A stretch of DNA of 44,269 bases, taken from contig DASYAE010000234.1 of assembly GCA_036501535.1 (NCBI GenBank), forward strand, positions 1 through 44,269. The letters run 5' to 3'. The stretch comes from DASYAE01 sp036501535. GTDB lineage: Bacteria > Actinomycetota > Actinomycetes > Streptomycetales > Catenulisporaceae. The notes under the pieces are model-generated. The model made no database searches. It saw only the letters and a list, made by a program, of their open reading frames with translations, and was not told the DNA's origin. A program made the translations under genes and the position numbers. Shown here in pieces: positions 15,911 through 24,672 of the stretch (position 1 is the stretch's first letter; each line of letters starts with the position of its first letter).

Positions 15911-18148
15911 TCAGTCCACCATGCGCTCGGCCACCCCGTCCCCGTCGCCGGCGAAGTCCTCGAAGTCCATGTTGCCGATGCCCAGGTTGCAGCTGACCTC
16001 GATGGCCGCATTGGGCCGAATGCGGAACTGCGTGGTGAAGGGCTCCTCGTCCTGCGCGAACGGTTCGCCGTCCCACTCGGTGGATACGGCGAGCAGCGGG
16101 TACGTCTCCTCGTGCATCGTGGTGGCGTCGGCGATGAAGACCACGCCGGCCAGGCCGAGTTCGGGTATTGCGGCGCGGACGGCCTTGATGATCCGCCCGG
16201 CGGGCACGCCGTCGTATGCGGGCTCGCAGATGAGGTACGGCTCCGCCTCGTTCTCCACCCACGGTTCCCGAAGTTCTTCGACGACCCGGTTCCAGGCGTC
16301 CTCGTCGGTGAAGTCGGTGCGGATCACCAGCTCGTGGCGGTCGAGGTCGTGCTGGATCTCGCCGAGTGCGGCGGCGACCTCCGGCACATTCGCCCCTTTG
16401 CGGCGGCGCGGCTCGTCACTTATCTCGCTCAGGAGCCTGCCGTCCCGGTGGAAACTGAACGTCGTCCCGTAACCGTCGCCTCCGCGTGGGAGGTGCAGCG
16501 CCGCCACCGATGTCCCAGGCGCCAGCTGTGCCACGGGCAGGTCGGCGTCATCGCTGACGACGAGTACGTCCGGCCCTACTGCGATCGCGGCCACCACTTT
16601 GCCTTCATGAGGGTGCGCCGTGTCCCGCTGTTGCGTGAGCTGTTGCCACGTGGCCGTGACCACCGATTCTTGAGCGACGTCGGCCCTTTTGAGCACCTCG
16701 TGCGGGGTGGCTCCCTTGACCACCGCGATGCAGTAGCCGCGGCCGGGCCCGACCAAGGCGGCGAACCAGGCGGCCAGGTCCGCGTTCTGCGGCAGCGCCG
16801 GCTCACGGACCGGGGCCGGGCGCGAACCGCCGTTGGATGACCACATGATGACACCCGCGTCATCCCGCAACACCACGGTGCCGCGCACGACGACCAGTTC
16901 GGCGCCCTGCCCGGCGATCTGCTCCAGCTCGGTTCCGTCAAAGGCCCGCACGCGCAGGAAGCCGTCATCTTCGAGTGTCAGGGCATTCTGCTGCTGGAAG
17001 TCGCGTCTGGACCACTGCGGGCTGCCCGGCGACACGTCCTGCACGCGCACCCCGAGCCTGCGCCCGTCGTGATACAGCACTGTCGAACCGTCAGAGCTGG
17101 TCAGCGACTGTCCGTGCAGGCTCTCGCCCCGACGCATCGTGGATCCCCGGGCCACCGCGGGCAGACCGGCCGGCGCTGCCGCGTCGAGCTGCGGGATTCC
17201 CGAACTCCACACCACGGCACCGTCGGCATCGGTGAGAGCCAGCTCGCCGGTGTCCCGCATCTCCAGCCGCTGCGCTCCGCGCCAGCCGGTATCCGCGCTC
17301 CACACCCGTTCGCCGCGATGGTTCCAGGCCGCGAGGTCCCCGTCAGGCCCCAGACACAGCAGACTCGCGGCCGGCACGTCGCTGACCCACACCGGTTCGT
17401 GCGTGGCGTTGTCTCGCACCGAGAACCACGGACCGTATATCGCGTGCAGCGCGGTGAACCGTCCCGACGGCGAGGTCAACGACTGCATCGCCAGGCTGCC
17501 GCCCAACGGCAACCACGATCCGCCGGGCTGCCATCCCTCCCACTCGGCCGATCGCTCAGGCACCGGTTGCGGCAGCAACACCTGTGGCCTCGCCATGCGC
17601 GTGCCTCGGTAGGGGTAGAGCGCGTGGCCGGCGCGCTGACGGTAGCCGGTGAAGCCGCCGCCGTCGACCTCCTCGCCCCCGGACGGGCCCACGGCATGCA
17701 GCGCGATCGACCAGGTGTTGCCCGACTTGTCGCACCAGCACGCCCAACGCAGCAGGCCCTCGCTGCCGTCGTCGATCAGCACCCGAAGTCGCCCGGCGCT
17801 GCTCCAGCGCCCGGCGTCCTCGACCTCTGTAAAGAACTCATATCCGCGCACGCCCCCGCCCCAGAGCGAGTACTCGCGCCGTTCCTCGAGCTCACCCCGT
17901 ATCTCCACCACCTCACCGCCGGGTGCGCGCCGATGGCCGTACAGGCTCGCCATGTCCGGCGAGAAGCCCACCGCGGACTGCGTGCCGTCCTGCGTGGTCC
18001 AGGACAGCTGCGCCGGCGGCGGCGCGGCCTTCATCCCGTCGTCGACGTGCACGAGCAGACGCGGCGCAGGCAGAGACTCCGCCGAGCCCGGTACCCGCAG
18101 CCGCAAGCCATACACGAACACAGAACCCTCATTCGGTGCCGGCTGCAC
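15911..18148 (-). CDS. Multidomain protein: unknown N-terminus, two B-lectin-like modules, DUF6461-like and DUF6924-like domains
   Basis: A 745-residue protein of unknown function with no signal peptide or membrane segment. Residues 1-205 match nothing I know. Two bulb-lectin-like repeats follow: 205-317 (LGPDGDLAAWNHRGERVWSA and MRDTGELALTDADGAVVWSS) and 335-437 (LTLEDDGFLRVRAFDG, VVLRDDAGVIMWSS). Residues about 455-560 resemble DUF6461 (AAWFAALVGPGRGYCIAVVKG). Residues 605-745 resemble DUF6924 (LVIRTDFTDEDAWNRVVEEL; FIADATTM; GIGNMDFEDFAGDGDGV). The start is set at GTG 18148, which has AAGGAGG 4 bases upstream. DUF6461 and DUF6924 are usually separate small actinomycete proteins, so this fusion is unusual. 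Domain assignments beyond the lectin repeats are from memory of family patterns and moderate in certainty. Confidence 0.75.
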   Translation of the reverse strand: MQPAPNEGSVFVYGLRLRVPGSAESLPAPRLLVHVDDGMKAAPPPAQLSWTTQDGTQSAVGFSPDMASLYGHRRAPGGEVVEIRGELEERREYSLWGGGVRGYEFFTEVEDAGRWSSAGRLRVLIDDGSEGLLRWACWCDKSGNTWSIALHAVGPSGGEEVDGGGFTGYRQRAGHALYPYRGTRMARPQVLLPQPVPERSAEWEGWQPGGSWLPLGGSLAMQSLTSPSGRFTALHAIYGPWFSVRDNATHEPVWVSDVPAASLLCLGPDGDLAAWNHRGERVWSADTGWRGAQRLEMRDTGELALTDADGAVVWSSGIPQLDAAAPAGLPAVARGSTMRRGESLHGQSLTSSDGSTVLYHDGRRLGVRVQDVSPGSPQWSRRDFQQQNALTLEDDGFLRVRAFDGTELEQIAGQGAELVVVRGTVVLRDDAGVIMWSSNGGSRPAPVREPALPQNADLAAWFAALVGPGRGYCIAVVKGATPHEVLKRADVAQESVVTATWQQLTQQRDTAHPHEGKVVAAIAVGPDVLVVSDDADLPVAQLAPGTSVAALHLPRGGDGYGTTFSFHRDGRLLSEISDEPRRRKGANVPEVAAALGEIQHDLDRHELVIRTDFTDEDAWNRVVEELREPWVENEAEPYLICEPAYDGVPAGRIIKAVRAAIPELGLAGVVFIADATTMHEETYPLLAVSTEWDGEPFAQDEEPFTTQFRIRPNAAIEVSCNLGIGNMDFEDFAGDGDGVAERMVD

Positions 18149-18364
18149 AGATCCTCCTTGCTCACCACGGCGCCGGAGACATTCGCTCAGGCACCCCACG
18201 ACGCGCACGACCATAGACGCCCACGCCCACAGTCCCGGCGCGCCCGCCCGTCCTGCACATCCCCAGGACCGAGACCGAACCGTGATGTAACTGGACCGCC
18301 TCGTCGCGCGTCACCTCATCAACGCCGCGAATGGGATCGCGGCACCAGGGTTGGGGGGTGAGGC

Positions 18365-18919
18365 ATGGCGGATGGACTCGACCAGGATTTCGACGCGTTC
18401 TACGCGGCGACGCACCGGCGGATCGTCAGCCATATCTATGCGATGACCGGCAGTCTGCCCGAGGCGGAGGACTGCGTTCAGGAGGCGTACGCGCGGGCTT
18501 GGCAGCGGTGGAAGGTGCTGTCGGCGGAGGTCGCCAGCCCCGAGGCCTGGGTGCGTGTGGCAGCCGCCCGGCTCGCGGTGTCCTCGTGGCGCAAGGCCGT
18601 CAATCGCATCCGGGCGCACCGCCGTGAGCATCGGGTGGCTGAGGTGTCCGGGATGAGCCCGGACCACATCGCGGTGGTCGCCGCGCTGCGCAAGATCTCC
18701 GCCGATCAGCGCATGGCGATCGTGCTGTACCACTATGCCGGCCTGTCGATCCAGGACATCGCGGCCGAGACCGGCGCGAGCGCCGGCACCGTCAGATCGC
18801 GCCTGGCCCGCGGCCGCAAGGCCCTGGCGCCGCACTTGACCGAGTTCGCGGACAGCCTCGAAAGGCCCCGTCCGCCGTACTCGTGCGACCAGCCCCAGAC
18901 CAGTCGAAGGGGGATCTAG
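18365..18919 (+). CDS. ECF-type RNA polymerase sigma factor
   Basis: A 184-residue sigma-70 family factor of the SigE-like extracytoplasmic function class. Region 2 (about residues 8-75) shows DFDAFYAATHRRIVSHIYA and EAEDCVQEAYARAWQRW; region 4 (about 105-160) shows SADQRMAIVLYHYAGLSIQDIA and TVRSRLARGRKAL, which binds the -35 element. The ATG follows GGGGGGTGAGG closely. It is two bases from the start of the downstream membrane protein, so the two form one unit in which that protein could act as anti-sigma factor or sensor. It is divergent from the lectin-fusion gene across 216 bases. Confidence 0.92.
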   Translation: MADGLDQDFDAFYAATHRRIVSHIYAMTGSLPEAEDCVQEAYARAWQRWKVLSAEVASPEAWVRVAAARLAVSSWRKAVNRIRAHRREHRVAEVSGMSPDHIAVVAALRKISADQRMAIVLYHYAGLSIQDIAAETGASAGTVRSRLARGRKALAPHLTEFADSLERPRPPYSCDQPQTSRRGI

Positions 18920-18921
18920 CC

Positions 18922-19875
18922 GTGTCCAAGGATTTCGACAGCACGCTGTCCGACGCCCTCGACCTCGCAGGGAACGCCGCGCGGTCCGCCGGCCCCGCGG
19001 CCGCCAGAATTCGAGGAGGGAAGCGCACCATGCACCAGCGCATCGCCGTGTCCACCGCGTCCATCGTGGTCGCCGTAGTGGGTGCGACCACGGGGTTCGC
19101 GCTCGCCTCATCGCACGGCAGCGGCCCCGCGCAGCCGGCGGCCACCAGCTCGCACACCGCCGCGAGTTCGAGCCCGACCTCCAGCCCGACGCACACGGCG
19201 GGCTCGAGCCCGACCGCCTCGGGTCCGGCCTCATCCAGCCCGGCCGAATCGAGTTCGCCCGCCTCGAGTTCCGCCTCCGTTGCCGACCCGCAGCAGGTGG
19301 TCGCCTCGGCGTGGCTGGCCCCGAGCGAGCTGCCGTTCGACAGCACCTTCCATTGGGCGGCCGCACCGAGTGTCGGCCAGCAGCTGACCTCGACCGTCTA
19401 CTACGTCGCGAACGACACGCAATATCAGTCGCTGACCATGTGCGCGGACCCGACCCAGCTGCTCTCGCGCACCGTCGGCGCCCAGTCCACGACGTACACC
19501 GCGACCGCGGGCAGCGGCAACAACCAGGCGAGCCAGTTCATCTTCTTCTTCGCCGACGCCTCCTCCGCGCAGCAGACTTACACCTGGCTGCAGGAGCGGT
19601 ACAGCTCCTCCTGCCTGCTCAACGGCAGCGGCGCGCAGGTCTCCAAGATGGGCGGCGACGGCGTGACGAGCGCGGTGTGGCTGACCCTCAAGGGCTCCTC
19701 CACAGCTCCCGATCTCCCGGACTACACACGCGAGTTCTTCGTGCTGCGCGGCAGCACCATCGCCTTCGACTCGGTGACCAGCTACACGCAGAGCCTGCCC
19801 ACGGCTTACGACGACGCGGGGCAGCTTTCTGCCATCGCCTCTCACCTGTGCGTCTACGGCGGATCCTGCAGCTGA
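18922..19875 (+). CDS. Single-pass membrane protein with extracytoplasmic sensor-like domain, sigma-factor partner
   Basis: A 317-residue protein. A 40-residue cytoplasmic tail (DFDSTLSDALDLAGNAARSAG) precedes one membrane helix (about 41-62, IAVSTASIVVAVVGATTGFAL), a Ser/Pro/Thr-rich wall-spanning linker (about 63-122) and an extracytoplasmic domain (about 125-317) with paired cysteines. That domain (FHWAAAPSVGQQLTS, FIFFFADASSAQQTYTWL, C-terminal cysteines) resembles PknH-type sensor domains, a tentative match. The GTG at 18922 has GGGGGAT upstream and lies two bases past the sigma stop. No ZAS zinc motif (HxxxCxxC) is present, so if it is an anti-sigma factor it is not the canonical type. 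Confidence 0.8.
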   Translation: MSKDFDSTLSDALDLAGNAARSAGPAAARIRGGKRTMHQRIAVSTASIVVAVVGATTGFALASSHGSGPAQPAATSSHTAASSSPTSSPTHTAGSSPTASGPASSSPAESSSPASSSASVADPQQVVASAWLAPSELPFDSTFHWAAAPSVGQQLTSTVYYVANDTQYQSLTMCADPTQLLSRTVGAQSTTYTATAGSGNNQASQFIFFFADASSAQQTYTWLQERYSSSCLLNGSGAQVSKMGGDGVTSAVWLTLKGSSTAPDLPDYTREFFVLRGSTIAFDSVTSYTQSLPTAYDDAGQLSAIASHLCVYGGSCS

Positions 19876-19909
19876 CGCCGTTTCGAGTGTCCGGTGAGTT
19901 GAGTGAGGG

Positions 19910-19957
19910 GAGGATCTCCTCGGCCGTCTTCGTCTGCGTCGACGGCCGGGGATCCTC
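19910..19957. terminator. Long stem-loop after the sigma operon, terminator candidate
   Basis: Two stacked perfect stems: GAGGATC (19910-19916) with GATCCTC (19951-19957), and CGGCCGTC (19921-19928) with GACGGCCG (19941-19948), around a 12-base loop and a small internal bulge. It lies 35 bases after the stop of the sigma-partner gene. No U tract follows. It could also be a leader structure for the DUF3556 gene that begins 164 bases later. Confidence 0.55.
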
Positions 19958-20120
19958 GGCGATGCTGATGCCGAGGGGCTGTTCGGGCCCTGTCGTCGTG
20001 GCCTGACCCGGAATAGGGTGCCAGTCGGTTTTCCTGCCGCAGACGAACCCGGTCGGGAAGACAGGCCGGTGCTGCGCAAGCCGGTCAAGCAGCCGCCCTC
20101 ACCCCGCAGGAGAGTGAGTC

Positions 20121-21938
20121 ATGCCGTTCAAGACCTCTGTGCTCCCCGACGTCGACCTGGTGGAGTTCAACCAGCGGCCGTGGACCGAGCGGATGAGGGT
20201 GCTGACCGGTTTCTGGGCCGAGAACGGCTTCGGCGGCCCGAAGCTGCTGCACACGATCTATCTGGTCAAGCTGGGACTGGTGTCCGTCTGCGGCGGACTG
20301 CTGCTTGTCGTGTACACCTCCCGCGTCGGCTCGATCACCGATATGCAGCACTGGTGGAACGAGCCGATCGTCTACCAGAAGCTCGTCCTGTGGGTGATGC
20401 TGCTCGAGGTCTTCGGCGTGGGCGGTGCGTGGGGTCCGCTCACCGGCCACTTCAAGCCGATGATGGGAGGCGCGCTCTACTGGCTGCGGCCGGGCACGGT
20501 GCGGCTCCCGCCGTGGCCGAGGGCCGTGCCGCTCACCCGTGGTGACGAGCGCCGTGTCGGCGACGTCCTGCTGTACGCCGCATTCCTGGTCAGCCTGATC
20601 GTCGCACTCGCGCTGCCCGGCGTTGCCAGCCAGTCGCTGTCGGCGGCGCACCCGCACAGCACCGGCGGGCTGGTCCGGCCGGCTCTGCTGGTCGCCCCGA
20701 TCGCGTTGCTGATTCTGGCCGGCCTGCGCGACAAGGTGCTCTTTCTTGCCGCCCGCGGCGAGCAGTACCTGCCGGTGATGGTCTTCTCGGCCACACTCGG
20801 CCTCACCGACATGATCATCGCCTGCAAGCTGCTCATTGTCGTCGCGTGGTGCGGCGCCGCGGTCTCGAAGGCGGGGGAGCACTTCACCAGCGTCGTGCCG
20901 CCGATGGTCTCCAACGCTCCGTTCAGCTCCAAGTCCTTCAGTCGCCGGCACTACCGCGACGCCCCGGATGACCTGCGCCCGTCGCGGCTCGCGTGGTTCA
21001 TGGCCCACGTCATGGGCACCACCGCCGAACTGGTCATGGCGCTGACCCTGCTGCTGAGCACCGACCGCACCCTGACGCTGGTCGCGGTCGGCTGCATGGT
21101 GCTCTTCCACCTGTTCATCACCGCGACCTTCCCGCTGGCGGTGCCGTTGGAGTGGAACATCCTGTTCGCCTACATGGCGGTCTTCCTGTTCGCGGGATTC
21201 CCGGCGGGCGAGGGCTTCGGCGTGCTCGACTTCTCCCGGCCGTGGCTGCTTCCGGTGATCGCCGCGGGCCTGCTGTTCTTCCCGGTGCTGGGCAACCTGC
21301 GCCCGGACCTGGTCTCGTTCCTCCCCTCCATGCGGCAGTACGCCGGCAACTGGGCCTCGGCCGTGTGGGCCTTCGCGCCGGGCGCGGAGCGCAGGCTCAA
21401 CGACCTGAACGCCCCCGCCAAGATCCACATGGACCAGCTCAGTGCCCTGGGTTACGCCGAGCCGGTCGCGAAGGTGACCCTCGACCTGTTCGTCGCCTGG
21501 CGGTCGATGCACAGCCAGGGCCGCGGCTTGTACTCCTCGCTCATGGGCTATCTCGGCCGGGACTTCGACCGGTACACGATGTGGGAGGGCGAGACCGGCG
21601 CCAACCTGGCCGTCGGGTGGAACTTCGGCGACGGCCACCTGCACGACGATCAGCTGATCACCGCGATCCAGCGCCGGGTCGGCTTCGCCCCGGGGGAGTT
21701 GGTGGTGGCCTGGGTGGAATCGCAGCCGATCCACAAGAGGACACAGCAGTACATGATCATCGATGCCGCGCTGGGCATCGTCGAGCGCGGCACGTGGCTC
21801 GTGAGTGACTGCGTGCGCGAGCAGCCGTGGCTGCCCAACGGCCCGATCCCGCTGGATGTCACCTGGCGGCACCCGGAACTGCACCCCGCCGCACATACGG
21901 CACCGGACACGGGCACCCGCCAGGAGCCGATCTCGTAA
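20121..21938 (+). CDS. DUF3556-family multipass membrane protein
   Basis: A 605-residue protein with about nine hydrophobic segments, for example KLGLVSVCGGLLLVVYTS, KLVLWVMLLEVFGVGG, VLLYAAFLVSLIVALALPGV, LLVAPIALLILAGL, and LTLVAVGCMVLFHLFITA. The N-terminal block (LVEFNQRPWTERMRVLTGFWAENGFG) and the HFKPMMGGALYWLRPGT segment are characteristic of the actinobacterial DUF3556 family. The C-terminal 150 residues are soluble and cytoplasmic-like (DQLSALGYAEPVAKVTLDLF, FGDGHLHDDQLITAIQRRVGF). The function is not established. CAGGAG lies 10 bases before the ATG. No operon link to either neighbour is evident; the next gene has its own promoter. Confidence 0.85.
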   Translation: MPFKTSVLPDVDLVEFNQRPWTERMRVLTGFWAENGFGGPKLLHTIYLVKLGLVSVCGGLLLVVYTSRVGSITDMQHWWNEPIVYQKLVLWVMLLEVFGVGGAWGPLTGHFKPMMGGALYWLRPGTVRLPPWPRAVPLTRGDERRVGDVLLYAAFLVSLIVALALPGVASQSLSAAHPHSTGGLVRPALLVAPIALLILAGLRDKVLFLAARGEQYLPVMVFSATLGLTDMIIACKLLIVVAWCGAAVSKAGEHFTSVVPPMVSNAPFSSKSFSRRHYRDAPDDLRPSRLAWFMAHVMGTTAELVMALTLLLSTDRTLTLVAVGCMVLFHLFITATFPLAVPLEWNILFAYMAVFLFAGFPAGEGFGVLDFSRPWLLPVIAAGLLFFPVLGNLRPDLVSFLPSMRQYAGNWASAVWAFAPGAERRLNDLNAPAKIHMDQLSALGYAEPVAKVTLDLFVAWRSMHSQGRGLYSSLMGYLGRDFDRYTMWEGETGANLAVGWNFGDGHLHDDQLITAIQRRVGFAPGELVVAWVESQPIHKRTQQYMIIDAALGIVERGTWLVSDCVREQPWLPNGPIPLDVTWRHPELHPAAHTAPDTGTRQEPIS

Positions 21939-21994
21939 CCTCATCGAGAAGGCCGACACCCTCGCACTTCCTGTGCCGGCGCGGGGCCGAGATC

Positions 21995-22044
21995 TTGACC
22001 GGGCATGGCCTCAGTGGTTGTGTTCTACGTGCATACAATTTATG
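21995..22044 (+). promoter_or_regulatory. Promoter/operator of the catabolic regulon, site 1
   Basis: A TTGACC -35 candidate (21995-22000) is followed 37 bases later by CATACAATTTATG (22032-22044), a quasi-palindrome with CATA/TATG ends. It is a weaker version of the YATAC-N5-GTATG sites at 23081 and 41223. The -10 is not clear. It is 134 bases upstream of the FAH-family gene, which begins the catabolic region. Confidence 0.5.
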
Positions 22045-22177
22045 GAGACGGCGCGGCAGCGAATGCTCCGCCGTCCGCGGCGCGCGGTCCCGCGGACTGC
22101 GGTCCGCCGCCGTGTTCGCGGAAGCCTCCGCTGACGCGCTCCATGCTCGTTGCACTCGACCTTCCAGGAGGCTCGGA

Positions 22178-22975
22178 ATGGCAGCTCGGACGCCCGTCGA
22201 CCAGGAGCGGGCGGCGGTCGCCGAGCTGCTCGCCATCGCCAAGGGCAGGCCCTTCGGTGATTCCGTGCCGGCGGCGCTCCAGGCACTCGCGGATGCCGAC
22301 TACGCCGACTCGCTGCGGTTGCAGCTGGCCGTGCTCGCGGCGTGGGAGGCGGAGGGCGAGCGGCTCGGCGGCTGGAAGATCGGGCTGACCTCGCGTGTCG
22401 CGCGGGACTCGATGGGGCCGAACGTGCGGCCGCACGGCTACGTGCTCGCCGGCCGGGTCCTGTCCTCCGGCGCCACCCTCGACGAGATCGTGCCGAACTG
22501 CCGCCTTGAGCCGGAGATCGCGGTCATTCTCGGCGCCGACCTGGCCGGCGGCGACGTCACGCGGGAACAGGCAGAGGCCGCCGTCGCGTCGGTGGCGCCC
22601 GCGTTCGAGATCAACTCCGGCCGGGTGCCGAAGGGGTCGTCGCCGGCCGTCCGCCTCGGCAACTCGCTGAACAACTGGGGCATCGTGCTGGGGGACCCGG
22701 TGCCGGTCGGCTCGGTCGACCTCGCCGACCTGACCGTCGAGCTGGGTGCCGAGGACGGCGTCATCGAAACGGGCCATTCCGGACCGGCCACGCTGGACGA
22801 TCCCTTCCTCTCGCTGACCAGGGTGTGCAAGAGCCTCGCGCTCAACGGCCGCGGCCTGTCCGCCGGCCAGGTGCTGATCACCGGCTCGCTGACCAGTGCG
22901 GTGCCCGTCGGCGGCCGGCGGCGCTTCTACGCCGATTTCGGGCCGCTCGGTCGCGTGACGCTGGACCTGCCATGA
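22178..22975 (+). CDS. FAH-fold 2-keto-4-pentenoate hydratase/decarboxylase-type enzyme
   Basis: A 265-residue cytoplasmic enzyme of the fumarylacetoacetase C-terminal fold, hydratase branch. Visible landmarks are GGWKIGLTSRVARDSMG (about 63-79), the metal-site segment CRLEPEIAVILG with acidic ligands, FEINSGRV, and GNSLNNWGIVLGDP with VLITGSLTSAVPV near the end. Relatives hydrate 2-hydroxypenta-2,4-dienoate or decarboxylate 4-oxalocrotonate in meta-cleavage pathways using Mg2+. The ATG follows CAGGAGG by 7 bases. No ring-cleavage dioxygenase lies in the window, so the substrate may be another unsaturated 2-keto acid. A regulon-type operator lies upstream. Confidence 0.85.
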   Translation: MAARTPVDQERAAVAELLAIAKGRPFGDSVPAALQALADADYADSLRLQLAVLAAWEAEGERLGGWKIGLTSRVARDSMGPNVRPHGYVLAGRVLSSGATLDEIVPNCRLEPEIAVILGADLAGGDVTREQAEAAVASVAPAFEINSGRVPKGSSPAVRLGNSLNNWGIVLGDPVPVGSVDLADLTVELGAEDGVIETGHSGPATLDDPFLSLTRVCKSLALNGRGLSAGQVLITGSLTSAVPVGGRRRFYADFGPLGRVTLDLP

Positions 22976-23046
22976 GAGCCGTCCCGTCGCCGGGCGGACA
23001 GGTGACGACTGTAGTAACAAATAGATAACTGGCGTGTCGCGCGTGG

Positions 23047-23095
23047 TTGACCGCCTCAAGTGGCCTGGCTACTGTCATCGTATACAAATTGTATG
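23047..23095 (+). promoter_or_regulatory. Promoter/operator of the catabolic regulon, site 2 (best match)
   Basis: TTGACC (23047-23052), 17 bases, TACTGT (23070-23075) form a convincing promoter. TATAC-AAATT-GTATG (23081-23095) covers the predicted start of transcription; within it ATACAA-A-TTGTAT (23082-23094) is a perfect palindrome. This placement suits a repressor. The form resembles GntR-family operators. The downstream gene is the binding lipoprotein at 23163. Confidence 0.7.
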
Positions 23096-23162
23096 TAATG
23101 CCGATCACCGCTCACCACGCGAGTTCCGCCCGTGGACCGGTGCGACGAAGGACGAGGCATAC

Positions 23163-24236
23163 ATGAACGTTCGGCTGTACGGCAACGGCGCCGGTGCCGG
23201 TCGCCGCCTGCTCGCCGCCGCCGTGTGCACAGTGGCCGCGGCGCTGACTCTGACCGCGTGCGGTTCAAGCGGCAGCAGTGCCAGCGGCGCGGCGGAGAAA
23301 ACCAACCTCACCGTCACCTTCGGTACCAACTCCCCGAGTACGACGCCGCTGTGGCTGGCCATCTCGGAGGGCTTCTTCAAAAAGCACGGCCTGACCGTGA
23401 AGGCCGAGCAGGCGACGAGCAACGTCGGCGCGACCGCGGTGGTCTCCGGCAGCGCTGACCTCTACTACGGCGAGGCGACCACGGCCTTCCAGGCCGTGAA
23501 CCAGGGCCAGCCGCTGGAGATCGTCGGGGCGCTGCGCATCCTCAACGACTTCAAGTTCTACACGCTGCCGAGCATCACCAGCGCGTCCCAGCTGAAGGGC
23601 AAGTCGGTCGCGATCTCGGCGGCCGGCGACAGCACCGAGCTGTCCACCAGGCTGGCGATGCAGGAACTCGGCTCCTCGGTCAGCGGCGTGACGCTGGTGG
23701 CCACCGGCACCTCGGCCAACCGGCTCGCCGCCCTGGCCAGCGGCCGGGTGGCGGGCACGCTGCTGACTGAGCCGACCGCGACGAAGGCCAAGCAGGAGGG
23801 CATGCACCTGCTGCTCGACCAGACCAAGGAACCGTTCCTCGGCAGCGCCGTCACGGTGTCCAAGTCCTTCGCGCAGGCGAATCCCAAGACGGTCGTCGCG
23901 TTCCTCGAGGCCCTCGTGGACGCCGTGCACTTCCTGCAGAATCCGGCCAACAAGGCGGAGTGCCTGAAGGTCATCGCCCAGAACACGCAGGCGTCGGTGA
24001 CCGACCAGGCGACGACGCTCGGCTACTCGGCCTACGCGGCGCCGGGCGCGCTGACGATGGATCCGATCCCGGACCAGAAGGCCGGCAACGCCATGGTCGC
24101 GGGCCTGAAGTCGGAGGATCCGCAGATGTATGCCAAGCTCCAGCTGAGCCAGGTCTACGACACGTCGTTCGCCCAGCAGATCGAGGCGTCCGGCTACCTC
24201 AAGACGGTGTGGGGATCGGCGCTGAAGGGTTCCTGA
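23163..24236 (+). CDS. NMT1/TauA/SsuA-type ABC substrate-binding lipoprotein (orphan)
   Basis: A 357-residue solute-binding protein. A signal peptide ends in LTACG, a lipobox, so the mature protein is tethered to the outer membrane face. The mature part is the NrtA/SsuA/TauA-like type II fold: NSPSTTPLWLAISEGFFKKHGL, VSGSADLYYGEATTAFQAV, SQLKGKSVAISAAGDSTEL, and LASGRVAGTLLTEPTATKAKQ. Such proteins bring sulfonates, nitrate, pyrimidine precursors or aromatic acids to ABC importers. No matching permease or ATPase occurs in the window, which is odd. An ATG at 23163 follows GAAGGACGAGG. It is controlled by its own palindromic operator and so belongs with the catabolic genes. Confidence 0.88.
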   Translation: MNVRLYGNGAGAGRRLLAAAVCTVAAALTLTACGSSGSSASGAAEKTNLTVTFGTNSPSTTPLWLAISEGFFKKHGLTVKAEQATSNVGATAVVSGSADLYYGEATTAFQAVNQGQPLEIVGALRILNDFKFYTLPSITSASQLKGKSVAISAAGDSTELSTRLAMQELGSSVSGVTLVATGTSANRLAALASGRVAGTLLTEPTATKAKQEGMHLLLDQTKEPFLGSAVTVSKSFAQANPKTVVAFLEALVDAVHFLQNPANKAECLKVIAQNTQASVTDQATTLGYSAYAAPGALTMDPIPDQKAGNAMVAGLKSEDPQMYAKLQLSQVYDTSFAQQIEASGYLKTVWGSALKGS

Positions 24237-24336
24237 TCGCGAGCCGCGCGTCGGGTCTGTGAACACTCACCGTCCCGACGCGCACAGGCGTGCCGGAGCG
24301 AAGTTCCCAGCGAGACCAGCGAGAGAGGTGGTGCGA

Positions 24337-24672
24337 ATGTACCGACTGGCCGCTGTCGCCGATCTCGTCGAGCTGACGCCGATCACGCTGACCGTGCAGG
24401 GCCGACAGATCGCCGTCGTCCGGATCGCCGACGACGTCTATGCCTTCGACGCGGTGTGTTCCCATCGTGAGGCGCCGCTCGCCGACGGCGCCGTGACGCG
24501 CAAGCGCACAGTGCTGTGCCCATGGCATCTCGGCACATTCCGTATCACCGACGGAAGCGTCGTCGCAGGACCGCCACGTGTCGGGATTCGCGCCTATCCG
24601 GTCACGATCCGGGACGGCACCGCCTATCTGAACGAGACGGACCTGGAAAGCAGCCCGACGAGGAGTCACTGA
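24337..24672 (+). CDS. Small Rieske [2Fe-2S] ferredoxin
   Basis: A 111-residue protein consisting of one Rieske domain. CSHREAPLADG gives Cys41 and His43; CPWHLGTF gives Cys61 and His64, the full set of cluster ligands. The rest resembles ferredoxin components of ring-hydroxylating dioxygenases and NirD-like proteins. The ATG at 24337 follows GAGAGGTGG; the longer frame from 24259 is not needed. It overlaps the next gene by one base (TGATG) and starts the long operon 24337-34317. No oxygenase alpha subunit or ferredoxin reductase is nearby, so its electron partner is unknown; the flavin oxidoreductase at 30570 or a distant oxygenase are possibilities. Confidence 0.9.
   Translation: MYRLAAVADLVELTPITLTVQGRQIAVVRIADDVYAFDAVCSHREAPLADGAVTRKRTVLCPWHLGTFRITDGSVVAGPPRVGIRAYPVTIRDGTAYLNETDLESSPTRSH

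Noticed and set aside
20085..21959. A 624-codon reverse-strand frame opposite the DUF3556 gene.
   Set aside because: Its Arg/His/Gln/Gly-rich translation has no domain, and it is the antisense of a well-supported membrane protein.
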